This document shows positions 24,684 to 34,333 of a stretch of DNA of 64,000 nt, in pieces. The number at the start of each line of letters is the position of its first letter. Position 1 is the stretch's first letter. The notes below the pieces were generated by a model that was not told the origin of the DNA, ran no database searches, and worked only from the letters and a program-made list of their open reading frames with translations. Source of the stretch: UBA4055 sp964648295 (GTDB lineage Bacteria > UBA4055); NCBI GenBank assembly GCA_964648295.1, contig CAZYNH010000001.1, positions 271,118 through 335,117 on the forward strand, read 5' to 3'. The position numbers were made by a program, and so were the translations under genes.

Positions 24684-24704
24684 AAAATCAGGGAACAAAG
24701 CTGA

Positions 24705-27700
24705 ATGCAACCCGGAAGCAAAATAAATGACAGATATGAGATAATCCGTCTGCTTGGAGAAGGCGGAATGGGTAACGTCTACCTTGTTAAAGATTATGTA
24801 GAGAACCGCACGGTAGCCCTGAAGCTTATAAAAGACAAATTTTTTTCCAATAAGGCTATAGACAGGTTCAAGAACGAATTCAGGATAGTGAGCGCGCTAA
24901 AACACCCGAACATCATAAAAGTATATGATCTTGATGTATACAAAGAGACGGATACCTATTTCTTTACTATGGAGTTCGTAGAGGGTGAGAACCTGACAAC
25001 CGCATTTCCCAACCTGTCGTATAAAGAAAAACTTGAGATACTTCTTCAGATAGCCAGGGGGCTGAATTATATCCATAACAGGCATATAATACATTTCGAC
25101 ATCAAGACGGACAATATTTTTCTAATAAAAGAAAAGAATTCATATAAAGCTAAAATAATGGATTTCGGCCTCGCTAATCTTGTTGAGGATTTTTCCGGCA
25201 AGGTAAGAGGTACGCTTGTCTATATCGCCCCCGAAGTTCTTTTAAAGAAAGATATTGACTACAGGGTGGATCTTTATTCGCTGGGAATGGTGATATACTA
25301 CATATTTTCATCAAAGCTCCCGTTCGACGAATGCAAGTCGGTAAAGGAAATAGTGCAGAAAAAGCTGGAAGAGTCTTTCAGGACGGAGAAAGCGTTTTCT
25401 TCAATAACCGAAAACTTTGTAAAAAACCTAATAAAAGATCTCTGCGCTGCTAAAAAAGAGGACAGGATACATTCCGCGCAGCAGCTTATCCTTTATCTTG
25501 AAACGGCTCTGGAGATGAACATCAGAGAGGAAGAGGAAAGGATCGAGACGATCTTTAACAACGAGTATTACGACAGGAGTAATATCCTGAACGATCTTCA
25601 GGATGAATATTTGAATTTCTGTTTAAGAACAGAAAAGAGGACGGGTATGCTTGTTTCGGTAATATCGGAGAACGGTAACGGCAAGACCCAGCTTCTTGAT
25701 TCTTTCAACATTAAAACACAGCTGAACAGAATACCCTCTCTATACCTGACTGTGGAAAAAGAAGAAAGCACAGTGAACATATTTTTCAGAAAACTTATAT
25801 TCGGCCTTATCGGATTTCTCGAAAAGAACGATACGGGCAGAGAGATTTTTGAGAACGCAAGCTCGCTGATAAATTCTGAAGGTGCTTTTCTTCAGGACAG
25901 GGATATAATATTCAAGATAAGAACGGTCATGAAGGATATTTTTGACAATCTGTCCTCCAAGCAGTCTATTATGCTTATGGTGGACGATATAACAAATCTT
26001 GAGGATCAGGGAAGAGATCTGATGAACTTCGTATTCAATCTTGCGGTAACATCCCCTCTTTTTGTTATACTGACTATCGACCTTGATCTTGTTGAGAGCG
26101 AGACCTGCAGGCTCAAATCGTATGAGGAGATATACTATCTGATACCGCCAAAAAGATACTATGTTGAGAACCTTAAGATCTCCGAGGTCAAAAAATATAT
26201 TTCGTTCCTCTTAAGAACCACACCGGAAAGTATTGACGAGAAAATAATACCTTATGTTATGAAAGAAAGCAACGGGAATATGTTTCTGGTAAAAAGTTAT
26301 CTTGAATTTCTGATCTCGCACAAATATTTTAATCTTAAAGAAGGCAGATACGAGTTCGAATTTCCCGAAAATATAAGTTATCACTCAAAGATCGTGGATA
26401 TATATCAGGCACGGTTCGCGAATCTTTCCCAAAACGAAAAATTTATTTTTCTTTTTATTGCCGGAAAATTTGATGAGGGAGCCAATTACGATAAGATCAG
26501 GCATATTTTCGATATCGACGACCTTAAGTCGATAATGTCCAAACTTCAGCGGATGAGCCTGATAGATTTTAAAATAAAAAGAGGGGACAAATATTATTTT
26601 ATAAAAAATGAGAATTTTACTAAAGTAATCAGAAATGTTTCTAAAGAAGACAGGCAGCAATTTTACGACAGACTTGCCGCTTATTACGGAGGTAAAAAGA
26701 AACGCAGCCTGATCACATACACCTACTGCCTGATTAAATCGTCGGCGGAAGGAAGGGTCAAGAAAAAACAGCTTAGAGAAACAATTGAATACTGCAAAGA
26801 ACATAATCTCAATATCGACAGGAAAAATTTTCTGATATTTTACTACAAAAGTTTCAATCTTACCACGAAGACCAGAATCTCGATATTGAAAGACCTCTAC
26901 CTGCTCCTGATCTCTATGGGGAGTTTTGATGAGGCTTTCATCTATTATAAAGAGCTTCTAAAAAAGATAACAATACCAAAAAAATCGCCCGAATATGCCC
27001 AGATAATATCTGACAGCCTATGTTTCAGCCGGAATCAGATATCTCTTCATAAAAAGTCAGAATTCCTAAAAAAAGCCTCTTCCGTTCTTAAGGATATAGG
27101 AGACTTTGAGCAGTACCTTAAAGTTCTGTACAAAAGGCTTACTTTTCTGACCAGGACCGGGAGAATAAAGATATGCAAGGATCTTATTGATCACGAGCTT
27201 AAAAAAAATCAGGATATATTCGACGAAGACACAAAGCTCACAGTCTCGATGCTCGGCGATTACTTTTCCAATTCAGCACTTATACAGAAATCGGAGATAT
27301 ATCTCAAGCTTGTACATATTTACAAATATCTTGAAGCGGATTTTGTCTATCCGAACGAAACATTGGATCTGCTGCTTGTGATGATCTTCGATATGATTGT
27401 TACCAGAAAAGCAAGGACAGCTTCCGAACTGTGCGATACTATGCTTCAGGAAGGTATGAATAGTCTGAATAAAGTTGAGGAACTGACGCTTAATTATCTG
27501 TATGCGAACCTCCTCTTGAGAAGCGGGCAGCTGAAAAAAGCCTTTGAGATCCTGTCGAAAATCGAGCAGATCTCCGTGAAAAAAACTATAGGCAATAACC
27601 TGATTACGGTGATAACTGATAAGATCGAAGCTATGACGAACATGAGAAAGACTTCAACAAAGGTCGATCTGGAGTTCGAAAAAGCGATAACTCTGGGAAA

Positions 27701-28469
27701 GCGTTTCAGGGACTATATAGGGTTGTTCAGGATATACAACAAATACATTCTTTTCCTCATCGGGTCAGGAAGATGGCGTGACGCCGAAATTAATATCAGG
27801 TTCGCAATGAACCTGATCATGAAAGTGGAAAATAAGGATGAGATAAAGAGATTTGTGGTCTCTCTTGCGTATTATCATTACATAATAAAGGATCCTGAAG
27901 GGTATTTCAACTACCAGTCAAACATACTCCGCATCTATCCGGATCTTGAAACATCATCGGGAATGAAGGTTCTTTTCAGTCAGATAGAACTCCTTTATTC
28001 AATGTATTCAAAAGAGGTCTCAGAAAAGATAGTAAGAGAGATACCCCAGTCATCGTCAAGATTCATCAGAATGCTTCTCGTAATGAAGTATTTTAATAAT
28101 TCGGTTAACAATAATGACGGCACTCTTCAATCTGCCAGTCTCAAAGCGATCCTGCCGGACATCAAGAACACTTTTGCGGACATTCCTTACATTTACGACT
28201 ATTTTGAAATACTCGAATGTCTTATAAATGAAGATTATGTCAATTCGCTTAAGATCACAGTAAGGCTGGGTAAGGATAATTACGGGAAGGGATATATTTT
28301 TGACAGCTACTTTCCGATACTTTCATCTTATTTTTATTTCAGAAACAGATCGGATCTGAGGAACGCCGAGTTTTTTGAAGAGAAGCTTAATATTCTCACA
28401 GCTAAGCTGGCAGGTAATCTGCCTTCAGAAAAAAGAGAGGGCTTTCAGAATAAATATTGGGCTATTTAG
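24705..28469 (+). CDS. Large Ser/Thr protein kinase with ATPase and TPR-like regions
   Basis: 1254 residues. Residues about 11-285 form a Hanks-type kinase: glycine loop GEGGMG, Lys40, Glu58, catalytic loop HFDIKTDN (His130, Asp132, Lys134, Asn137), DFG at 153-155 and GTLVYIAPE. The loop has Phe where RD kinases have Arg. Residues about 290-560 resemble an AAA/STAND-type ATPase with a degenerate Walker A (SENGNGKTQ) and Walker B (SIMLMVDDI). The rest is helical, TPR-like. This kinase-ATPase-TPR order is known in large bacterial signalling kinases. No membrane segment, so cytoplasmic. Starts 21 bases after kbl; Hsp20 and Lon follow closely. Confidence 0.9.
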   Translation: MQPGSKINDRYEIIRLLGEGGMGNVYLVKDYVENRTVALKLIKDKFFSNKAIDRFKNEFRIVSALKHPNIIKVYDLDVYKETDTYFFTMEFVEGENLTTAFPNLSYKEKLEILLQIARGLNYIHNRHIIHFDIKTDNIFLIKEKNSYKAKIMDFGLANLVEDFSGKVRGTLVYIAPEVLLKKDIDYRVDLYSLGMVIYYIFSSKLPFDECKSVKEIVQKKLEESFRTEKAFSSITENFVKNLIKDLCAAKKEDRIHSAQQLILYLETALEMNIREEEERIETIFNNEYYDRSNILNDLQDEYLNFCLRTEKRTGMLVSVISENGNGKTQLLDSFNIKTQLNRIPSLYLTVEKEESTVNIFFRKLIFGLIGFLEKNDTGREIFENASSLINSEGAFLQDRDIIFKIRTVMKDIFDNLSSKQSIMLMVDDITNLEDQGRDLMNFVFNLAVTSPLFVILTIDLDLVESETCRLKSYEEIYYLIPPKRYYVENLKISEVKKYISFLLRTTPESIDEKIIPYVMKESNGNMFLVKSYLEFLISHKYFNLKEGRYEFEFPENISYHSKIVDIYQARFANLSQNEKFIFLFIAGKFDEGANYDKIRHIFDIDDLKSIMSKLQRMSLIDFKIKRGDKYYFIKNENFTKVIRNVSKEDRQQFYDRLAAYYGGKKKRSLITYTYCLIKSSAEGRVKKKQLRETIEYCKEHNLNIDRKNFLIFYYKSFNLTTKTRISILKDLYLLLISMGSFDEAFIYYKELLKKITIPKKSPEYAQIISDSLCFSRNQISLHKKSEFLKKASSVLKDIGDFEQYLKVLYKRLTFLTRTGRIKICKDLIDHELKKNQDIFDEDTKLTVSMLGDYFSNSALIQKSEIYLKLVHIYKYLEADFVYPNETLDLLLVMIFDMIVTRKARTASELCDTMLQEGMNSLNKVEELTLNYLYANLLLRSGQLKKAFEILSKIEQISVKKTIGNNLITVITDKIEAMTNMRKTSTKVDLEFEKAITLGKRFRDYIGLFRIYNKYILFLIGSGRWRDAEINIRFAMNLIMKVENKDEIKRFVVSLAYYHYIIKDPEGYFNYQSNILRIYPDLETSSGMKVLFSQIELLYSMYSKEVSEKIVREIPQSSSRFIRMLLVMKYFNNSVNNNDGTLQSASLKAILPDIKNTFADIPYIYDYFEILECLINEDYVNSLKITVRLGKDNYGKGYIFDSYFPILSSYFYFRNRSDLRNAEFFEEKLNILTAKLAGNLPSEKREGFQNKYWAI

Positions 28470-28486
28470 TCTTCCGGAGGATATGT

Positions 28487-28891
28487 ATGGATAAATTCAG
28501 AAAAAAGATGATCAAATACAATGTCGACAGTATCATCTATGAATCTGAGCAGTATCATTATTTCAACAGCCACAAGACATTTATCTGCGACGAGTCATTA
28601 GGATGGCGCCCCAGAGTAGATGTCTACGAGATAAAAGATGAATTATTCATAGTGGCCGATCTTCCCTATATAGATCCGGATACGATCGAGACAGAGATGA
28701 ATAACGATCACATTATGATAAGAGGGGTGAGGGAGCAGGCCGGTTTTGACAAGAAAAGACACTATTATAAGATGGAGATAGATTTCGGCCCCTTTGAAAG
28801 AGTAATTAATCTTCCGGTCAGGATTGACACTGATTCAATAAAACAGTGTTACAGGAACGGATTTTATATAATTTCGGCAAGAAAGCTATAA
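28487..28891 (+). CDS. Small heat shock protein (Hsp20/alpha-crystallin family)
   Basis: 134 residues. The start is the ATG at 28487, with GGAGG six bases upstream; a TTG at 28457 inside the kinase gene is unlikely. An N-terminal arm of about 45 residues leads into an alpha-crystallin domain (WRPRVDVYEIKDELFIVADLP, then FGPFERVINLPVRIDTDSI and NGFYIISARKL). The protein ends at the last strand and lacks the usual C-terminal I-x-I tail used in oligomerisation. It is an ATP-independent holdase. Its position just before lon suggests a proteostasis pair, perhaps heat-induced, though no CIRCE or sigma-32-like site was recognised. Confidence 0.9.
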   Translation: MDKFRKKMIKYNVDSIIYESEQYHYFNSHKTFICDESLGWRPRVDVYEIKDELFIVADLPYIDPDTIETEMNNDHIMIRGVREQAGFDKKRHYYKMEIDFGPFERVINLPVRIDTDSIKQCYRNGFYIISARKL

Positions 28892-28909
28892 TGAGTTAAA
28901 GGAGGATAT

Positions 28910-31291
28910 ATGTCTGCTATAAATAATAATAATAATTCACAAAGCAAAAAGCCCTTTACAATCCCTGACAGGCTCCCTATTCTTCCCCTTATGAATATGG
29001 TGGTATTTCCAAATGTAATAATGCCCCTTATTGTGAATGACGAATCATTGATAAGGCTGATTAACGATTCTGTAAGCTCAACCAAGATAGTAGGGATATT
29101 TGCGAATAAACCTGATGATAACAGCGGGTTTAAAAATTCAGAGATATACAGTGTGGGAACGGCAGTGCTGATCTTAAGAATGTTCAGGGGTGACCGGGAT
29201 AATTCAGCCAGGATACTGGTTCAGGGTCTGGGCAGAATAGAACTCAAAAAGATAGAAAAGGAAGTTCCTTACCTGATAGGAAAAGTTGAGCAGCTGAAGG
29301 AAAAAAAGACCCAGAGTCTGAAACTGACCGCCCTTCTAAGATCGGTAACAGAAACTTTTACGGAGATCATAAATCTTTCTCATAATATACCTGACGAACT
29401 GAGGATCGCGCTGAATACAATAAAAACACCTTCAAAAGTCGCCGATTTCATAGCATCGAACCTAAATCTTCCGATAGAGAAAAGGCAGAAAATTCTTGAG
29501 GAAACAGATATTGAGGAAAGGCTTATTCTTCTCTCCTCCTTTCTGAACAAAGAGCTGAAGCTGCTTAAGCTCACAACAAAAATACAGGAAGATGTGGATG
29601 AGGAGCTCGAGAAAGACCAGAAAGATTATTACCTCAGGGAGCAGCTGAGAGCTATAAAAAAAGAGCTGGGCGAAACGGAAGACGAGTCGCAGGAGCTTGA
29701 AGAGCTCCAGAAGAAGCTTTCAAAGAAAAAGCTTCCCGAACAGGCTCTGACTGCGGCAAAAAGAGAACTTAAGAGGCTTAACAGGATGTCTTCAGCTTCA
29801 AGCGAATATACCGTAGCGAGGACATATCTGGACTGGCTTCTGGATCTGCCGTGGAATGATGAGGTCAAGGAGGAGATCGATATAGAGAAAGCAAAGAAGA
29901 TTCTTGATGAGGATCACTACGGGCTGAAAGAGATAAAGGAAAGAATACTTGAATATATGGCTGTAAAAAAACTAACCGATGACGCAAAGGGAAGCATACT
30001 CTGCCTGGTGGGTCCTCCCGGAACGGGAAAAACATCTATTGGGAAATCAATAGCGAGAGCAATGGGAAGAAAATTCGCCAGGGCGTCACTCGGAGGTGTC
30101 AGGGACGAGGCTGAAATTAGAGGGCACAGGAGAACTTATATAGGATCTATGCCGGGATTAATAATTAAACAGTTGAGGCAGGTCGGAGTAAGAAATCCTG
30201 TTATGATGCTTGACGAGATAGATAAGCTGACCAGCAGCAATCAGGGCGATCCCTCAGCGGCGCTTCTGGAAGCTCTTGATCCTGAACAGAACTCGGCCTT
30301 TGTTGACCATTACCTGGATGTACCCTTCGATCTTTCAAAGATAATGTTCATTATGACGGCCAACTATCCGGAATATATTCCCGAGCCTCTCTACGACAGA
30401 ATGGAAGTTATTGAATTCCCCAGCTATATAATTCAGGAGAAACTGGCGATCGCTAAAAATTACATAATAAAAAGGCAGATGAAACAGAACGGCCTTGCCA
30501 GGAAGGATATAAGTTTCACCGATAAAGCTGTTGAATTCATAGTTCAGAACTATACCAGGGAAGCAGGAGTACGTAAGCTTGAGCAGAGAATCGAGAAGAT
30601 ATGCAGGAAAGTCGCTGTTATTAAGGCCAAAGGGCAGAAAACAGGTGTTAAAATTGATACTAAAAAGGTTACGGAATATCTGGGGAACAAATTCATTACG
30701 CCTGAAATGGCCAGCAGAACTAACGAAGTCGGGATATGCACAGGCCTTGCCTGGTCGCCTGCCGGAGGATCGATACTTTTTATTGAGGCCAACCTCATGA
30801 AAGGCTCTGAACGGGTAAAGATCACCGGCCAGCTTGGAGAAGTAATGAGAGAGTCCGCTGAGATCGCTATCAGTTACATGAGAGCAAACGCCAAGGCTCT
30901 GGGTATCAATCTTAAAAAATACGAGAAATCAGATCTTCATATACATGTTCCCGACGGGGCTACGCCAAAAGACGGTCCTTCGGCAGGGCTTGCGATAACA
31001 ACGGCGATAATATCACTCTACACAAAGATCCCGGTCGATAAGGATGTCGCTATGACCGGAGAGGTATCTCTCAGAGGGAAGGCTATGGAGATCGGAGGGC
31101 TGAGAGAAAAAGTGATAGCTGCACAGAAAGCGGGAATTAAGACTGTGATAATACCTCATGACAACCTTAAAGATCTGGAAGATATTCCGTCAGAGGTCGT
31201 AAAATCGCTTGTAATAAAACCTGTGAAACATATTGATGAAGTTCTAAAAATAGCTTTGACCAAGAAAATCGGCAATGTAAAAAAAGTATAA
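28910..31291 (+). CDS. lon: Lon ATP-dependent protease
   Basis: 793 residues, LonA type, close to the usual length. N-terminal substrate domain (LPILPLMNMVVFPNVIMPLIV), coiled-coil linker, AAA+ domain with Walker A GPPGTGKT and Walker B NPVMMLDEIDKL, and C-terminal protease domain with the catalytic Ser in PKDGPSAG and the Lys in GEVSLRGKAMEIGGLREK. It degrades misfolded and regulatory proteins as a hexamer in the cytoplasm. The ATG at 28910 has AGGAGG seven bases before it, and the gene lies 18 bases after hsp20. Confidence 0.97.
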   Translation: MSAINNNNNSQSKKPFTIPDRLPILPLMNMVVFPNVIMPLIVNDESLIRLINDSVSSTKIVGIFANKPDDNSGFKNSEIYSVGTAVLILRMFRGDRDNSARILVQGLGRIELKKIEKEVPYLIGKVEQLKEKKTQSLKLTALLRSVTETFTEIINLSHNIPDELRIALNTIKTPSKVADFIASNLNLPIEKRQKILEETDIEERLILLSSFLNKELKLLKLTTKIQEDVDEELEKDQKDYYLREQLRAIKKELGETEDESQELEELQKKLSKKKLPEQALTAAKRELKRLNRMSSASSEYTVARTYLDWLLDLPWNDEVKEEIDIEKAKKILDEDHYGLKEIKERILEYMAVKKLTDDAKGSILCLVGPPGTGKTSIGKSIARAMGRKFARASLGGVRDEAEIRGHRRTYIGSMPGLIIKQLRQVGVRNPVMMLDEIDKLTSSNQGDPSAALLEALDPEQNSAFVDHYLDVPFDLSKIMFIMTANYPEYIPEPLYDRMEVIEFPSYIIQEKLAIAKNYIIKRQMKQNGLARKDISFTDKAVEFIVQNYTREAGVRKLEQRIEKICRKVAVIKAKGQKTGVKIDTKKVTEYLGNKFITPEMASRTNEVGICTGLAWSPAGGSILFIEANLMKGSERVKITGQLGEVMRESAEIAISYMRANAKALGINLKKYEKSDLHIHVPDGATPKDGPSAGLAITTAIISLYTKIPVDKDVAMTGEVSLRGKAMEIGGLREKVIAAQKAGIKTVIIPHDNLKDLEDIPSEVVKSLVIKPVKHIDEVLKIALTKKIGNVKKV

Positions 31292-31371
31292 TTTTTACTT
31301 GCTAAATCGATAAATTTTGAGTTTTTTACATAGTGTATAAAACCAAATGTGAAAAAGTAATGGAGATAAAG

Positions 31372-32430
31372 ATGCGTTCAATACTTACAAACTTGATAAT
31401 AATTCTGTCAACCACCTTTCTTTTCGCAGATCCGTGCGCAGAGAAAAAGAAGCTTTTTGATGCGAAACAGGACGCATGGAAAGAGATAGAAACGAAAATG
31501 AAAAGCAGTGATATAACTAAAGCTCAGTACGATAACCTTTTACCTCAATATAACAAACTTTGGGAAGAATCTGAAAACCTCAGAAAAGAATACCTGAAAT
31601 GTAAAGACGAATCTGAAAATCTTCATAAAGCCTCGTATAATGAAGGTATTCAGCTTAAAAAAGACAAAAAAATGAAAGAAGCCCTTGAAAAATTCAGAGA
31701 AGCCATCTCGATCAAAAATGATTTTGAAGAAGCCTATTATCAGGCTGCTGATGTTAGCTCCGAGCTTTCGGACTATGCAGGAATGGAAAAATTTCTTGAA
31801 AGCATGAAGAACACTGAGGACAGAGGGAAGATATATTACAAAGTTGGAAATGATCTTACCCATTCTAATCCCGATCTGGCAATACAATACTATACTAAAA
31901 TGGCAAAATATTATAAACCTGAGAACGCTTACTATCTTATCGGCGGAGTTTATGTGACGAAAAAGAACGATCCCGCCAACGCTGTCACTTATTACAGAAG
32001 GGCTCTTCAGCTGGACCCGAAGGACCATAAGATATACAACGCGCTCGGGGGATCTCTCGTAGAGCTCAGTAATATCGGAAAAAGCAAAGAGGAGAAAGAC
32101 AAGCTTACAGAAGAAGCGGTCTCTGTTTTTCTGAAAGGTATTCAGCTCGGGCCAAAAGGTTACAGGAAATTTTATGAACTGTGCGTCAGATTATCTCAGC
32201 TGTACAATGTTCAGGGTAGGGCTGTGAGCGCACTCGAATATGCAGATAAAGCTATAGAATACAGCAAAGACAGCAAATACAGTTTGGGGCATCTGGAAAG
32301 AGGGATCGCCCTGATAAAGATGAAGAAATATGATGAGGCAAAAAGGTCACTGACGATCGCCAAAGAGGATTTTCTGACTAAACAATCTGTAGAATTCTGG
32401 CTCGGCGAGATCGAGAAAATGGCGAATTAA
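31372..32430 (+). CDS. Exported TPR protein
   Basis: 352 residues. The ATG at 31372 has GGAG six bases before it and gives a clean signal peptide (RSILTNLIIILSTTFLFAD); a GTG at 31333 would bury that. The mature part starts with charged helices, then TPR units such as ASYNEGIQLKKDKKMKEALE, NAVTYYRRALQLDPKDHKIYN and ALEYADKAIEYSKDSKYSLGH. Likely periplasmic scaffold or binding protein. It stands 80 bases after lon and 19 before a lipoprotein gene; the two may work together in the envelope. No specific function is known. Confidence 0.8.
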   Translation: MRSILTNLIIILSTTFLFADPCAEKKKLFDAKQDAWKEIETKMKSSDITKAQYDNLLPQYNKLWEESENLRKEYLKCKDESENLHKASYNEGIQLKKDKKMKEALEKFREAISIKNDFEEAYYQAADVSSELSDYAGMEKFLESMKNTEDRGKIYYKVGNDLTHSNPDLAIQYYTKMAKYYKPENAYYLIGGVYVTKKNDPANAVTYYRRALQLDPKDHKIYNALGGSLVELSNIGKSKEEKDKLTEEAVSVFLKGIQLGPKGYRKFYELCVRLSQLYNVQGRAVSALEYADKAIEYSKDSKYSLGHLERGIALIKMKKYDEAKRSLTIAKEDFLTKQSVEFWLGEIEKMAN

Positions 32431-32449
32431 CAATCAGCGGAGTTAAAAT

Positions 32450-33403
32450 ATGAGAAAAAATTATATCGCGTTTGTTTTAGTTATAATTGTTATTTTCGGA
32501 TGTTCATCGCAGCCAAGATTCCAGATGGAAGATATAAAGTCAGGCGGAAGAGTTGAGACCGCGAAGACGTCGGGGGATATTATTACCGATGAGAACGGAA
32601 AAGAGTTTTATAAGAATAAACTTGAACCGCACTGGTCAAAATTCAGATGGATCAAGAACAGAAAGGTTCCTGTTTATGCCGACGAATCGAAGTTCGCTGA
32701 GCCTATAACCTATGTTTATACAAAAGAATTCGTGGAGATAGTTGACGGCAAGATCGGACTCGAACTTACAAGGATAAGGGTTTTTAATAAAGAAAAAGGC
32801 TATGTTGAAGGATTTACAAAGAACAAGTTCTTCTATGATACAGATTATTATTCACAGCCTTATGAGCTGACAGAAATGGAGATAATGAGAAGGAAGGACG
32901 AAGCCGAAAAGCAGAGAAAGCGTGAAGAGGAAAGGATGCGAAAGAATGTTGAAATGCAGAAAGAAAAGGAGTACAACCTGGCGATCGCTTCTGCGAGGAA
33001 TGACAGCAGGTCCGTCATGAAAATGACATATCAGCAGCTCTCCTCCTACCTGACCCCCTCATATACGGAAGATCTTGTTTACACACAGAACGCAACAAAG
33101 ACCCTCAAGTTCAACGGAAAGGAAAGATCGCTGTATTTCAGCATGAAGGAAGGTCAGGTCATAGGTTTGCATGTGATCCATAATTCTGAAGGTTTTTCAA
33201 GAGAGGATGCGGATGTTCTGTTATTCGAACTGATCGGAGAGATATTCTACAGCGTTGAAGATGTTGAGAACATCAACAAATACATCGTAAGAAAAACAGG
33301 TGTTTTTGAAAAAACGGAATATCCTATGAGCATAAAGTTTGACAACAGCAAGAACAACCCTATAATAGAGTTCACAATAGGCAATTTCACAGGTATTGAA
33401 TAA
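32450..33403 (+). CDS. Lipoprotein of unknown function
   Basis: 317 residues. Signal sequence with a lipobox ending IFGC, lipid-modified Cys18. Residues about 60-130 include RKVPVYADESKFAEPIT and KIGLELTRIRVFNKEKGYVEGF, which have the look of an SH3-like beta domain. A charged helix (EIMRRKDEAEKQRKREEERMRK) at about 140-175 is probably coiled coil. The C-terminal 130 residues form a mixed domain with no motif I recognise. It would be attached to the inner or outer membrane. It follows the TPR gene and ends before an intrinsic terminator. Confidence 0.75.
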   Translation: MRKNYIAFVLVIIVIFGCSSQPRFQMEDIKSGGRVETAKTSGDIITDENGKEFYKNKLEPHWSKFRWIKNRKVPVYADESKFAEPITYVYTKEFVEIVDGKIGLELTRIRVFNKEKGYVEGFTKNKFFYDTDYYSQPYELTEMEIMRRKDEAEKQRKREEERMRKNVEMQKEKEYNLAIASARNDSRSVMKMTYQQLSSYLTPSYTEDLVYTQNATKTLKFNGKERSLYFSMKEGQVIGLHVIHNSEGFSREDADVLLFELIGEIFYSVEDVENINKYIVRKTGVFEKTEYPMSIKFDNSKNNPIIEFTIGNFTGIE

Positions 33404-33435
33404 CCTGCTTTCTGTTGTGAATATAAATATAAGAG

Positions 33436-33456
33436 GACGCGTTTACGCGTCTTTTT
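33436..33456 (+). terminator. Intrinsic terminator after the lipoprotein gene
   Basis: Perfect six-base stem GACGCG/CGCGTC with a TTTA loop, followed by five T residues. Confidence 0.85.
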
Positions 33457-33483
33457 ATTCGGACTTAATCAACTGAAGCAGAA

Positions 33484-33951
33484 ATGGCAAAAGAAAGTAA
33501 AAATACAAATCTGGCCCAGAATAAAAAAGCGTTTCATGACTATGAGATACTCGAGAGATATGAAGCCGGAATAGTTCTCGTGGGAAGTGAGGTCAAATCA
33601 ATAAAAGCAGGTAAAGTATCTCTGAAGGAATGTTATGCCAGATTTTTCGGAGATGAGCTTTTCGTGGTCGGGATGCATGTTTCTGAATTCAGAGAGGCAA
33701 ATATCTTTAATCACGAAACAACAAGGAACAGAAAGCTCCTTATGAAAAAAAGAGAGCTGAAAAAACTTCAGATCAAGCTTCAGAACACAGGACTGACAAT
33801 AATACCGCTGAAAATCTACAGGAAAATGCATCTGATCAAAGTCGAGATAGGTCTATGCAAAGGAAAAAGAGAATACGAGAAGAGAGAAGCAATTAAAGAG
33901 AGAGAGGTGAAGCGGGAAATGGACAGGGTCGTAAAATCTTTCAATAAATGA
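33484..33951 (+). CDS. smpB: SsrA-binding protein SmpB
   Basis: 155 residues. Binds tmRNA and delivers it to stalled ribosomes in trans-translation. Family motifs are NKKAFHDYEILERYEAGIVL, GSEVKSIKAGKVSLKECYA and, near the end, CKGKREYEKREAIKERE, followed by a basic tail that enters the decoding site. Length and ends are normal. No tmRNA gene could be found in this window. The gene is flanked by terminators on both sides, so it is probably monocistronic, though no clear promoter was seen in the 80 bases before it. Confidence 0.96.
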   Translation: MAKESKNTNLAQNKKAFHDYEILERYEAGIVLVGSEVKSIKAGKVSLKECYARFFGDELFVVGMHVSEFREANIFNHETTRNRKLLMKKRELKKLQIKLQNTGLTIIPLKIYRKMHLIKVEIGLCKGKREYEKREAIKEREVKREMDRVVKSFNK

Positions 33952-33977
33952 AAAAGGCTGCTTTCGCAGCCTTTTTT
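33951..33977. terminator. Bidirectional terminator between smpB and rplS
   Basis: Stem GGCTGC/GCAGCC with loop TTTC, A-run on the left and T-run on the right. It can stop transcription of smpB (plus) and of the ffh-rplS operon (minus). Confidence 0.9.
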
Positions 33978-33978
33978 C

Positions 33979-34329
33979 CTATTTGGTCTTTCTGGATACT
34001 TCTTTGATCCTTGCGGATTTACCTCTTCTTTCTCTAAAGTAGTAGATCCTTGCCTGCCTTACTTTACCTTCCTTAACCTTGACAATTTTGTCAATGAAGG
34101 GGGAGTTAAGCGGCAGTATCTTTTCCACACCGATCCCGTTCGATATTTTTCTTATCGTGAACGATTTGCCTACACCGGTACCTTTAACCTGGATTACAAC
34201 CCCGGAGAAAATCTGTATTCTCTCCTTGTTGCCTTCAACAATCCTCAGATGTACATCAAGAGTGTCACCGGCTCTGAATTCAGGTCTGTCAGTCTTTATC
34301 TGTTCCTGATTGAGAGTATTCACATCCAT
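33979..34329 (-). CDS. rplS: 50S ribosomal protein L19
   Basis: 116 residues. Contains the L19 pattern FRAGDTLDVHLRIVEGNKERIQIFSGVVI and FTIRKISNGIGVEKILPLNSPFIDKIVKVKEGKVRQARIYYFR (given here in pieces of the conserved block). It sits at the 30S/50S interface. Last gene of the ffh-rpsP-rimM-trmD-rplS operon, four bases after trmD, and followed directly by a terminator. Confidence 0.97.
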   Translation of the reverse strand: MDVNTLNQEQIKTDRPEFRAGDTLDVHLRIVEGNKERIQIFSGVVIQVKGTGVGKSFTIRKISNGIGVEKILPLNSPFIDKIVKVKEGKVRQARIYYFRERRGKSARIKEVSRKTK

Positions 34330-34333
34330 CTTG

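Noticed and set aside
31299..31341. TTGAGT and TATAAA before the TPR gene at 31372 as a promoter
   Set aside because: The spacer is only 13 bases, too short for a sigma-70-type promoter.
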